From contig NZ_SDSC01000008.1 in assembly GCF_004117835.1 (NCBI RefSeq), forward strand, positions 16,132 through 80,131: a stretch of 64,000 nucleotides of DNA, read 5' to 3'. The stretch is from Macrococcus sp. DPC7161. GTDB taxonomy: Bacteria > Bacillota > Bacilli > Staphylococcales > Staphylococcaceae. The notes below the pieces were generated by a model. That model was given only the letters and a program-made list of their open reading frames with translations. It made no database searches and was not told the DNA's origin. The translations under genes were made by a program, and so were the position numbers. This document shows positions 42,875 to 50,860 of this stretch, piece after piece. The number at the start of each line of letters is the position of its first letter. The stretch's first letter is position 1.

Positions 42875-42914
42875 GAAAAAACCTTAACATTTAGACAGAA
42901 TCTAAACGTTAAGG
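42875..42914 (-). terminator. Rho-independent terminator
   Basis: CCTTAACGTTTAGA pairs with TCTAAATGTTAAGG (a G-U pair in RNA), followed by T6 on the minus strand. Confidence 0.85.
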
Positions 42915-42933
42915 CTCATATTATCTATTATAA

Positions 42934-44514
42934 TTATGCACTTACTAATACGTTTCTTGTAAGTGTATAACTATTACCCATCGCATCTGTTACTTTATAT
43001 ACTACTTGGTATGTGCCTGCAATTTTTGTGTTTACAGTATTTGATACAACAACGATTTTAGCAGTGATATTGCCATCTTCTGCATCTGTTGCTGTTACAC
43101 CTGTTAATGCATTAAATGTAGCACCTAATTTTAAATTGTTTGATGCTGTGTTTGTAATTTTAGGTGGTGTATTTGCTAGAGTTGTTTGTGGAATTACTGT
43201 CACTGATCTGTTTAAAGTATAAGAACTACCTTTAGTATCCGTTACTTTATATACTACTTGATATGTGCCTGCAACTTTAGTATTCACATTATTAGATACA
43301 ACAACAACTTTAGCAGTAATGTTTCCATCTTCTGTATCTACTGCTGTAATACCTGCTAATGGATTAAATACACTGTTTAACGTTAATGTATTAGATGAAG
43401 TATTCGTGATCTTCGGCGCATTATTCGCTGCAACTGGTGCACTTACTAATACGTTTCTTGTTAATGTTGATGAAACCCCTCTAGAATCCGTCACTTTATA
43501 TACAACTTGATATGTGCCTGCAACTTGTGTATTTACGTTATTTGACACAACAACAATTTTAGCAGTGATATTACCATCTTCTGCATCCGTTGCTGATACA
43601 CCTGTTAAAGGATTAAAAGTAGCACCTACTGTTAAATTGTTTGATGCTGAACTTGCAAATTTAGGCGCTGTATTCACACCGCTCACTAAGATGTTACGCG
43701 TAAAGTTTGCTTTATTTCCTTTAGAGTCTGTTACAGAATACACAACTTGGTATGTGCCTGCAACTTGTGTGTTCACATTATTTGATACGATAACGAGCTT
43801 TGGTGTAATTACCCCATCTTCTGTATCTGTTGCAGTTACGCCTGTTAACGGATTAAAGGTTGCACCTACTAATAAGTTATTTGAACCTGTGCTCACAATT
43901 TTAGGTGGATTATTCACTGCTGATACAGATACGTTGCGAATATATCTTGCAGTAGTGCCTTTGCTATCTTTTACTTCATATGTAACTTGGTAAGCACCTG
44001 CAACTTGTGTATTCACATTGTTAGATACGATAACAATTTTAGATGTTAAATCACCATCTTCAACATCTGTTGCAGTCACGCCTGTTAATGGGTTAAAGGC
44101 ATTACCAACTGTTAACGCACTAGTTGCAGTAAATTTAAATACTGGTGCTGTATTTGCTACAACTGGTGCAGATACAACAATCGTTCTTGTTAATTTAAAT
44201 GTATTATTATTTGAATCGGTTACTTGATATACCACTGTATAAGTTCCAGCAACTTTCGTATTCACATTATTTGATACGACAACTACTTTAGAAGTGATGT
44301 TACCATCTTCAGTGTCTGTTGCTGTAATGCCAGTTAACGGATTAAATGTTGAACCGTAAGCTAATGTATTTGTGGCTGTATTTGTAATTTTAGGAACATA
44401 AGAAGGTGCTGTTTCAGCTTGTGCATCATGGCTTAACGCCATTGATAGTCCCATTAATAGTGTTGTTGTGCTTAAGGCAAATTTTTGTATACTTGATTGA
44501 TGTTTTTTATTCAT
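42934..44514 (-). CDS. Secreted protein with six Ig-like (DUF5011) repeats
   Basis: 526 residues. A signal peptide (cleavage near HDAQA-ET) is followed by six tandem repeats of about 78 residues, each with GATFNPLTGVTATDTEDG and VVSNNVNTKVAGTYQVVY. This is the DUF5011 Ig-like domain common in adhesins. There is no LPXTG signal, membrane anchor, GW or LysM module: the protein stops right after repeat six (TLTRNVLVSA). It is therefore secreted or bound non-covalently. The high DNA identity between repeats allows recombination. Confidence 0.88.
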   Translation of the reverse strand: MNKKHQSSIQKFALSTTTLLMGLSMALSHDAQAETAPSYVPKITNTATNTLAYGSTFNPLTGITATDTEDGNITSKVVVVSNNVNTKVAGTYTVVYQVTDSNNNTFKLTRTIVVSAPVVANTAPVFKFTATSALTVGNAFNPLTGVTATDVEDGDLTSKIVIVSNNVNTQVAGAYQVTYEVKDSKGTTARYIRNVSVSAVNNPPKIVSTGSNNLLVGATFNPLTGVTATDTEDGVITPKLVIVSNNVNTQVAGTYQVVYSVTDSKGNKANFTRNILVSGVNTAPKFASSASNNLTVGATFNPLTGVSATDAEDGNITAKIVVVSNNVNTQVAGTYQVVYKVTDSRGVSSTLTRNVLVSAPVAANNAPKITNTSSNTLTLNSVFNPLAGITAVDTEDGNITAKVVVVSNNVNTKVAGTYQVVYKVTDTKGSSYTLNRSVTVIPQTTLANTPPKITNTASNNLKLGATFNALTGVTATDAEDGNITAKIVVVSNTVNTKIAGTYQVVYKVTDAMGNSYTLTRNVLVSA

Positions 44515-44739
44515 TTTGTTCTCCCTTTGAACTTACAAGTTGTACTTACAAGTTATGTTTAATTCACTTAAGTATACTCGAGGAACCATAATACTACAAA
44601 CATTTTATGTAGTGTACGTTTATTTATTTAAATAATTAATAGTTTTAACATCATAAAAATATTAATTTAGTTTAAAATTGTTTGTTTATCGCTATTGTGC
44701 TACATTTCAGTTGAAATGACATTTAAAGGAGAGAACATC

Positions 44740-44904
44740 ATGAATTTCGACGACTTAAAAGCACAAGGCGAACAGTTAATTGCTGACCACAAAGATGAAG
44801 TGATTGAACAAGGTAAAGCATTTAATGAAGAACATAAAGACGAATACATCGAACAAGGTGAACAAATTTCCAGTGAGAAATTTGGATTTGGTCAAGAAAA
44901 ATAA
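44740..44904 (+). CDS. Small acidic protein with internal repeat
   Basis: 54 residues. GGAGAG precedes the ATG. A helix-like acidic unit is repeated (HKDEVIEQGKAFNEE and HKDEYIEQGEQISSE), and the C-terminus is FGFGQEK. No membrane segment. It resembles small general-stress proteins in composition only, and no family is recognised. Strong terminator follows. Confidence 0.6.
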   Translation: MNFDDLKAQGEQLIADHKDEVIEQGKAFNEEHKDEYIEQGEQISSEKFGFGQEK

Positions 44905-44950
44905 AATAACAATTACACACCCTATTCAAATGAATAGGGTGTGTAGATTG

Positions 44951-44990
44951 AAGACAAACTCATTTTCATTACATGAGTTTGTCTTTTTTA
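44951..44990 (+). terminator. Rho-independent terminator
   Basis: AAGACAAACTCAT pairs perfectly with ATGAGTTTGTCTT, then T6. A second hairpin (ACACACCCTATTCA, 44915-44944) precedes it. Confidence 0.88.
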
Positions 44991-45019
44991 ATGACTATAT
45001 TCTCATTTATTCGAAAAGT

Positions 45020-45345
45020 GTATTATCACTGAACCTTCTAATATAATTCTTACCGAAGGTAGTGAAATGAGGAATCTTATCCTGAAAACTGTATCCAAGA
45101 TACCAACGATAAGCAACATTTATTTCGATTTCTTTTATTGTTTGTCTCATTGATTTTATTCCGAATAATTTTTGTATTAATATTATTTTTTTCTAAAATC
45201 ACAGGATCTATACTTGAACGACCATTATCAAGACAATATTTATCTTCGACTAGAGGATAAATAAAATTCAAATCCAATACTTTATCTACTTTTCTTAGCA
45301 AATGGTCTTGTGGCACTAAATCTAAAATCGCAACAACCTATAATT
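45020..45345 (-). pseudogene. IS1182-family transposase, N-terminal fragment
   Basis: The minus strand encodes LVPQDHLLRKVDKVLDLNFI and VEDKYCLDNGRSSIDPVI. After a frameshift it encodes KLFGIKSMRQTIKEIEINVA and then YRWYLGYSFQDKIPHFTTFG. These are the conserved N-terminal blocks of IS1182 transposases. The catalytic DDE region and both ends of the element are missing. The rest of 44991-45412 contains no gene. Confidence 0.8.
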
Positions 45346-45412
45346 GATTTCTTTTATCTTCTGATTTACTCAACAAAATAATCACCCCAAATCATTATTA
45401 ATATTATTGTAT

Positions 45413-45457
45413 AAAAAAACTGAAGACTTCATCTCCGAAAGAGACTTTGTCTTCAGT
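45413..45457 (-). terminator. Terminator of the bactofilin operon
   Basis: ACTGAAGAC pairs with GTCTTCAGT around a long inner loop, with T7 on the minus strand. Confidence 0.7.
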
Positions 45458-45492
45458 CTGAAACCGGGATAGTTACCTATCCCTGTTCGTTT

Positions 45493-46245
45493 TTACCCTA
45501 TTTTTATTTGCTCTTTTACTTTTGCATTTCCTTCTATTTCGATTGTTTCTGTGTATTCTACTCGATCAATGATACAATCATTTTTAATGACTACATGCTT
45601 TCCTCTAACAACTTCGCAAATTACACGTTCTAGACTAATATCGTCTCCTTCTATAACTTCGGAAATTAACTTCGCGTCTTCTGAAATTGAAATATGATTG
45701 CTTTTGTCACTAGTGTTGATAAATAGTTTTTTGAAGAAACTTGTTGTCTGATTCTCATGTACTGTAACATTTATCGTTTGTCCACCGATTTCTTCGATTG
45801 TTGATTTATTTCCTAATAATATATTAATTGTATCTGCATTTAATAATCCATCAATATTCACCTTACCTGAAGATACAAATGTTTCTACTTCTACATTTTC
45901 ATCTACGCTTAAGATGCCTGTTATCGCAATTGTTTTACCCGTAATGCTTCCATCAACTGTAGTCATTCCAGTGACTTTACAATTTTCAACTTGTAAGTTT
46001 CCTTCTACATTTGTTTTACCTGTTGTATTAAATGCTTGGCAATTAAGATTACCTTCTACATCAAGCTTACCTTTAGTGTTTAATTCAGAAACTTTCATAT
46101 CGCCTTCTACAGTCATTTTACCAAGTACATTCACTTCAACCGCTTCTAATTCCCCTTCAACATCACACATACCCATTACATTAATATTGTTATAAGTGCC
46201 ACCTTCGATTGTTGACTTTGCTGTTACATTTAAATCTTTTGTCAT
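45493..46245 (-). CDS. Bactofilin-like polymer-forming protein
   Basis: 250 residues of regular short repeats every 10-14 residues (VMGMCDVEGELEAVEVNVLG, KMTVEGDMKVSELNTKGK), the right-handed beta-helix of bactofilins and Bacillus YhbE/YhbF. It should self-assemble into filaments at the membrane. The C-terminal part (after about residue 160) is less regular. It follows the DUF4004 gene by 11 bp, matching the Bacillus yhbD-yhbE order. Confidence 0.8.
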   Translation of the reverse strand: MTKDLNVTAKSTIEGGTYNNINVMGMCDVEGELEAVEVNVLGKMTVEGDMKVSELNTKGKLDVEGNLNCQAFNTTGKTNVEGNLQVENCKVTGMTTVDGSITGKTIAITGILSVDENVEVETFVSSGKVNIDGLLNADTINILLGNKSTIEEIGGQTINVTVHENQTTSFFKKLFINTSDKSNHISISEDAKLISEVIEGDDISLERVICEVVRGKHVVIKNDCIIDRVEYTETIEIEGNAKVKEQIKIG

Positions 46246-46256
46246 GAAATTTCCCC

Positions 46257-46847
46257 CTATAATTGATTAATATGATTATAAATCTGTGCTTCCTCGAGTT
46301 GATATATTACTTTTGTATCTGGATTTTTAGCAATTATTTCTTTGGAAATCACAAATATGAATACCCCTTTATTTCTTAGGAAATATAATTTTGATGATTC
46401 ACTTTGATTTTGATGATAGACTTGTGCACTTTCCAGAACTTCTTCTCTTGAAAAATATCCTGATTCTAATGTTAAGTGAATCATTGATAATGTTTTTGTT
46501 TCATTTAACGAAACAGTGTTACGTTTTTCAAATAAATTTTCTGCAATATCCCATACATACGATTTAAACTGTTCACTAGAATACTCCTTTTTATTCGGAG
46601 TGACGGATACATTACCTTCAAAAACATGTTGCAAATCATCTAGTGAATACTCGTCTTTCATTTTCTTAATCATCTCAATACGTTCAATTATCTTTTGCTT
46701 TGGAAAGAAAGCCTCTTGACCTGTATATGTTGACTTACGAATAAACCAGTCCTCTGGTATTAGCTTCTTACGCTTCCATCTGTACAACTGACCATAGCTA
46801 ATGTCACAAGATTTAAGCAACTCTTTTTTAGAGATTAGTTCTTCCAT
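46257..46847 (-). CDS. DUF4004 protein (YhbD-like, MerR-type HTH)
   Basis: 196 residues. The N-terminus is a MerR-like HTH (LLKSCDISYGQLYRWKRKKL), followed by a region typical of YhbD (DUF4004). In Bacillus, YhbD is encoded with bactofilins YhbE and YhbF. Here it is the first gene of the pair and is preceded by a GTAACA-N6-TGTTAC dyad it may bind. Confidence 0.8.
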   Translation of the reverse strand: MEELISKKELLKSCDISYGQLYRWKRKKLIPEDWFIRKSTYTGQEAFFPKQKIIERIEMIKKMKDEYSLDDLQHVFEGNVSVTPNKKEYSSEQFKSYVWDIAENLFEKRNTVSLNETKTLSMIHLTLESGYFSREEVLESAQVYHQNQSESSKLYFLRNKGVFIFVISKEIIAKNPDTKVIYQLEEAQIYNHINQL

Positions 46848-46867
46848 CTCATCACCTCAACAATAAT

Positions 46868-46885
46868 GTAACATAACACTGTTAC
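46868..46885 (-). promoter_or_regulatory. Inverted-repeat operator GTAACA-N6-TGTTAC
   Basis: A perfect 6-bp dyad 20 bp upstream of the DUF4004 gene. Confidence 0.5.
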
Positions 46886-46914
46886 GTTGTAAAATGAAAA
46901 GTAGTCTAAATATT

Positions 46915-46961
46915 AAAAAAAGCGATTGGAACTTAATAATATCGTTCCAATCGCTTTTTTA
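46915..46961 (-). terminator. Rho-independent terminator
   Basis: AAAAAAAGCGATTGGAAC pairs with GTTCCAATCGCTTTTTT. Downstream of the ASCH gene. Confidence 0.88.
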
Positions 46962-47010
46962 GTTAAATTTATGCGCCATTAAATGACTATTTTTAAGCAT
47001 TCTTAAATAT

Positions 47011-47460
47011 TTATCTCACTTTCACTACTTCAAATGTCTCACATACGAGTAAGTCATCTGTTGTGAATGTTAAATCATATTCTTTTACCAATTCACTAAA
47101 GAATGCTACATGTGCATTCCACCAATATGCGTATGTACCGTCACCTTCTCCTTCTGATAATGCGAATTCCTTGGTAACATCTTTCATTGGTACTATCTCT
47201 ACTTTTCTGTTTTGTATCAATACGACAGGTTCGTCTTTACTATTGAGTACAATATCATATTGTCCTACTTCAGGTAGTGGATCGTTATCTATTTCATATA
47301 ACTTATATAAAGAGCATGTCCCTCTTTTCTTCCCTTGTACTACCAAATCGGCTAATTCATCTGCATCTACACCGAATTGCCATGCACTTACTTTGACGTC
47401 TTCTTCTATACCGTTTGATTTTTTATATGCTTCAAAAAATTCCGTTGCTTGTTGATTCAT
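47011..47460 (-). CDS. ASCH-domain protein
   Basis: 149 residues. The motif VVQGKKRGTCSLYKLYEIDN and later YDIVLNSKDEPVVLIQNRKV fit the ASCH (PUA-like) fold, thought to bind RNA or modified nucleosides. GGTGT precedes the ATG. Monocistronic. One relative is a deaminase, so an RNA-binding or nucleoside-processing role is possible. Confidence 0.85.
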   Translation of the reverse strand: MNQQATEFFEAYKKSNGIEEDVKVSAWQFGVDADELADLVVQGKKRGTCSLYKLYEIDNDPLPEVGQYDIVLNSKDEPVVLIQNRKVEIVPMKDVTKEFALSEGEGDGTYAYWWNAHVAFFSELVKEYDLTFTTDDLLVCETFEVVKVR

Positions 47461-47539
47461 TTTTACACCTTCTTTTTTATTTAATTATATCTTATTTGTA
47501 TTCTTATTTTTGATGATATTGTTAGCGCTATCATTATGT

Positions 47540-47581
47540 TTTACTATTAAATAGTTTAGTGTTAAACTATTTAATAGTAAA
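47540..47581. promoter_or_regulatory. MarR operator, perfect 19-bp inverted repeat
   Basis: Arms 47540-47558 and 47563-47581 are exact complements (TTTACTATTAAATAGTTTA) separated by GTGT. The right arm ends within the ribosome-binding region of marR, so bound repressor would block initiation. Confidence 0.75.
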
Positions 47582-47593
47582 GGAAGTGACTCT

Positions 47594-48025
47594 ATGACTG
47601 AAACAAATTTTTTTCAGTTGATTCATAATGCAGATTTATTAAGTTATAAAACAATGTCGCTTTTTGTTAAGCAGTTTGATAAGCAATTAAATATTTCACA
47701 AGTGATTTTACTTGCTCATATTCATCATAATGGTGCGATGCAGCCTTCTGTACTCGCTCAAACGTTAGGTTATACGTATGGTGCGATTACTTCGATGACG
47801 AACAAACTCGTTACATCGGGTTATTTAACAAGAACTGCCGCTGAGCAAGATCGTAGAACGATTTTATTAAATATCACTGATTCTGGGGAACAGCTTTTAA
47901 ACGAAGCTGAGGCTTTAGGGAAAGAAATTCGCAATCAAGTTTATGGTGTTTTATCTGAAGAGGAAATCACTCAGATGATTCACATTCAAAATAAACTATT
48001 AAATCATGTTGATAACATGGAGTAA
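47594..48025 (+). CDS. MarR-family repressor
   Basis: 143 residues. The winged helix is clear (AMQPSVLAQTLGYTYGAITS; RTAAEQDRRTILLNITDSG). The DRR motif in the wing is typical. First gene before two SDR genes, and the upstream 19-bp inverted repeat fits autorepression. Ligand unknown; MarR relatives sense phenolics or oxidants. Confidence 0.93.
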   Translation: MTETNFFQLIHNADLLSYKTMSLFVKQFDKQLNISQVILLAHIHHNGAMQPSVLAQTLGYTYGAITSMTNKLVTSGYLTRTAAEQDRRTILLNITDSGEQLLNEAEALGKEIRNQVYGVLSEEEITQMIHIQNKLLNHVDNME

Positions 48026-48039
48026 TTAGGAGGATGATT

Positions 48040-48795
48040 ATGGAGAGATTAAAGGACAAAGTAGCGATTGTTACAGGGGGTGCTGGTGGTATTGGTTCGG
48101 CAATTGTTCGTGCTTATGCTAATGAAGGTGCGAAGGTTGCCATTGTTGATGTGAACAAGGATCAAGGTGAAGCTTTATCTCAATCACTTAATGCTGATGG
48201 TCATGATACGATCTTTATTCAGACGGATTTAACTAAGAAAGAACAACTTAAAATGTGTGTGGATAAAGTGGTTGAACATTATCATCAAATTGATGTTTTA
48301 GTGAATAATGCGCACGCTTCACGTTTGAAAGGCTTTCTTGAGATTACTGATGAAGATTTAGCATTATCAATGGATACTGGATTCTATGCAACATTTTATT
48401 TATGCCAGTTAGCAATTCCATACTTAAAAGAAACGCAAGGTAATATTATTAACTTTGGTTCAGGTGCAGCAATTAAAGGTGATGTGAATCAAGGTGCTTA
48501 TGCTGTTTCTAAGGAAGCGATTCGTGGTTTAACGAGAGTCCTTGCGAATGAGTTTGGTAAAGATCATATTAATGTGAATATCATTTCACCAATTGCTTAT
48601 TCTGATGGTGTTGATCAATGGCGTAAAGCAAATCCTGAGTATTACGAAAAGGTAGTTAACGGTATTCCATTACAAAAATTTGGTGATATTGATGAAGATA
48701 TTGCCCCTGTTGCAGTCTTTTTAGCAAGTAAAGAATCTAAATACATCACTGGTCAAACGTTCATGGTTGATGGTGGTAGTATCAAGCTATATTAG
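48040..48795 (+). CDS. SDR oxidoreductase 1
   Basis: 251 residues. The Rossmann motif is TGGAGGIGSAIV and the active site Tyr/Lys lie in GAYAVSKEAIRGL. AGGAGG precedes the ATG at 48040. Ser in the usual triad is Gly-Ser-Gly (NFGSGAAI). NAD(P)-dependent; related to FabG. In the marR operon, followed 10 bp later by a close homologue. Confidence 0.9.
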   Translation: MERLKDKVAIVTGGAGGIGSAIVRAYANEGAKVAIVDVNKDQGEALSQSLNADGHDTIFIQTDLTKKEQLKMCVDKVVEHYHQIDVLVNNAHASRLKGFLEITDEDLALSMDTGFYATFYLCQLAIPYLKETQGNIINFGSGAAIKGDVNQGAYAVSKEAIRGLTRVLANEFGKDHINVNIISPIAYSDGVDQWRKANPEYYEKVVNGIPLQKFGDIDEDIAPVAVFLASKESKYITGQTFMVDGGSIKLY

Positions 48796-48805
48796 GAGGA
48801 TTATA

Positions 48806-49543
48806 ATGGAGAGATTAAAAGATAAAGTTATTATCATTACAGGTGCAGCTCAAGGTATGGGTAAAGTGCATGCTGAGAAAATATTAGCAGAGGGTGCTAA
48901 AGTCGTTATTACGGATATCAATGAAGAACTTGGCCAAACTGTAGCAAAAGAATTAGGTGATCAAGTATTATTTATTAAGCAAGATGTTTCAAGTGAAGCT
49001 GATTGGAAGAACGTTGTAGAAACAACAATGTCAAAGTTCGGTCGTATTGATGTGCTTGTAAATAATGCAGGCATTACTTACAACAAAAAGATGAGTGATG
49101 TATCACTTGATGATTACATGAAAATCGTCAACATCAACCAAGTATCAGTATTCTTAGGTATGAAATACGTATCAGAGATTATGAAAGAACAAAAAAATGG
49201 TTCAATCATTAATATCTCATCTATGAACGGTTTAGTTGGTGGTGCGATTGGTTATACTGATACAAAATTCGCTGTTCGTGGTATGACAAAAGCTGCAGCA
49301 CATGAACTTTCACCATTTAATATTAAAGTAAACTCTGTACACCCTGGTGTCATCCATACACCAATGCTTGAGCAACCTGGTGTAAAAGAAGCGGTAGAAA
49401 AGTTTAAAGAAACCATTCCAATGCGTCGCGTAGCACAAGCAGAAGAAGTATCAAATTTAATCATCTTCTTAGCAAGTGACGAAGCAAGTTATTCTACAGG
49501 TTCAGAATTTGTAATTGATGGTGGTATTACAGGTACTGTATAG
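48806..49543 (+). CDS. SDR oxidoreductase 2
   Basis: 245 residues. It opens MERLKDKVIIITGAAQGMGK, nearly the same first ten residues as the previous protein, so the two arose by duplication. Catalytic Ser (INISSMNGLV) is present, but at the usual Tyr-x-x-x-Lys site the sequence is IGYTDTKFAVRGM, with Tyr and Lys kept. The last gene of the marR operon. Confidence 0.9.
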   Translation: MERLKDKVIIITGAAQGMGKVHAEKILAEGAKVVITDINEELGQTVAKELGDQVLFIKQDVSSEADWKNVVETTMSKFGRIDVLVNNAGITYNKKMSDVSLDDYMKIVNINQVSVFLGMKYVSEIMKEQKNGSIINISSMNGLVGGAIGYTDTKFAVRGMTKAAAHELSPFNIKVNSVHPGVIHTPMLEQPGVKEAVEKFKETIPMRRVAQAEEVSNLIIFLASDEASYSTGSEFVIDGGITGTV

Positions 49544-49580
49544 TACATTATTTATTAGATACTCTTTTTAAATGAATTAC

Positions 49581-49625
49581 GTACAACAACACCCCAAAGC
49601 GAAAGACTTTGGGGTGTTGTTGTAC
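49581..49625. terminator. Bidirectional hairpin between convergent genes
   Basis: GTACAACAACACCCCAAAG pairs perfectly with its complement. There is no clear T run, but the 19-bp stem is strong. Confidence 0.65.
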
Positions 49626-49630
49626 AGAAA

Positions 49631-50266
49631 TTAGTATGTTGTTACTGCTGGGTTGATTTTGATTTTTGTTAAAAATCCTTTTTTATCAAATGAAGCAGTG
49701 TATGATGATGTTTTTGTTTTATACGTCACATTAGAAGCACCTGACTTTTTAGTCACGTCACTTAATAATGTATTTGATGCATGTGCTTTTAAGAAATCAG
49801 CTTTTTTGATGATGCCATGTTTCACTGGGAATGCCATTGACGTCACAACACCATTTGTTTTGTATACTTCTGTATCGTTTACGATAGATTTTTTAGGTTT
49901 AGATTGAATAACTTTATCTTTCGTAACTGTAACGTCGTTTAATTTGAAGTTACCATAGTTTAACGCTTGTACAAAGTATGAATCTAATGCAAAGTCTGCA
50001 TTACGTGCTGTATATCCGTTATAGTTATAATATGGTTCAATTGTTTTAGTTGCAGGTTTAACTTTTGTCGCTTTTGTTTTTGTTGACTGTTTACCTACTT
50101 TAATCTTACCACCATCTACTTTTTCAGTTTTAATAACTGTTGTCACAACTGTTTTAGTTGTTGTAGTAGTCGTTACTGTATCTGCATGTGCAATGTTTAA
50201 TCCTGTGAATAATAATGTTGTTAAAGTCCCTGTTGTAATTACATTTCTAATCATTTTATGTGTCAT
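49631..50266 (-). CDS. Secreted protein of unknown function
   Basis: 211 residues. A signal peptide (cleavage near IAHA-DT) is followed by a Thr-rich stretch (VTTTTTTKTVVTT) and a basic Lys-rich region (KIKVGKQSTKTKATKVKPAT). A globular domain of about 140 residues follows (EPYYNYNGYTARNADFALDS). No anchor or catalytic motif is seen. The family was not recognised. Start could also be the ATG four codons later. Confidence 0.7.
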   Translation of the reverse strand: MTHKMIRNVITTGTLTTLLFTGLNIAHADTVTTTTTTKTVVTTVIKTEKVDGGKIKVGKQSTKTKATKVKPATKTIEPYYNYNGYTARNADFALDSYFVQALNYGNFKLNDVTVTKDKVIQSKPKKSIVNDTEVYKTNGVVTSMAFPVKHGIIKKADFLKAHASNTLLSDVTKKSGASNVTYKTKTSSYTASFDKKGFLTKIKINPAVTTY

Positions 50267-50373
50267 TTTGTATTCTCCTATTTCATTAAGTCATATTGAC
50301 GGCTTAATATTAAACAGTTCTCATACCCCTGTCAACAAATACCAATTAATTTCAGCCTAAAGTCTTAGAGTGC

Positions 50374-50649
50374 TTATTTAACTAAAACATCATGATATTC
50401 TGGCGTAGCTTCAATTACTTTTCTCACATAAGAACATATAGGTACAATTTTTAAATCATGCGCTTTTGCATATTTCACCGCTTCATCAACGAGTTGTTTT
50501 GCGATACCTTGTCCTCTTAATTCTGGTGACACTACTGTATGGTCTATGCTAATCTCTTTATCCCCTGATTCAAAATAAGATAAAAATGCTTTTGGATGCT
50601 CTATTTCTCCAATGATAAATTGTTTGTCGATATGTTGAATTTCATTCAT
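50374..50649 (-). CDS. GNAT_2/YidJ-type small acetyltransferase
   Basis: 91 residues. SIDHTVVSPELRGQGIAKQL and ICSYVRKVIEATPEYHDVLV fit the short GNAT-like family that acts as a minimal acetyl-CoA-binding module. AGGAGGCG precedes the ATG. Substrate unknown. Confidence 0.85.
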   Translation of the reverse strand: MNEIQHIDKQFIIGEIEHPKAFLSYFESGDKEISIDHTVVSPELRGQGIAKQLVDEAVKYAKAHDLKIVPICSYVRKVIEATPEYHDVLVK

Positions 50650-50741
50650 ATTAAACGCCTCCTTTTTTTATATATTAACCTATTTTTATCGAGATAATCT
50701 TTTGATTAAATTTCCTTAGAGTAAAATATTAATATTAAAAA

Positions 50742-50755
50742 TGTAAGCGATAACA
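50742..50755. promoter_or_regulatory. CcpA cre-like site
   Basis: TGTAAGCGATAACA fits the loose cre consensus TGNAANCGNWNNCA exactly, 106 bp upstream of fdhA. It would give catabolite control. Confidence 0.5.
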
Positions 50756-50860
50756 ATTATTTTTAATAAATCTATATACAACGTTTTCATTCTACATTTT
50801 TTCGTCGTATAATTAGATTGGGCATAAATTTTTAAAATTATTTAGAAATGGGGTTTTTGT

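Noticed and set aside
43013..44227. Several long plus-strand ORFs opposite the repeat protein
   Set aside because: They are antisense shadows created by the high repeat content of the Ig-like gene, with no ribosome-binding sites.
45077..45316. A 79-residue hypothetical gene
   Set aside because: It is the frameshifted start of an IS1182-type transposase.
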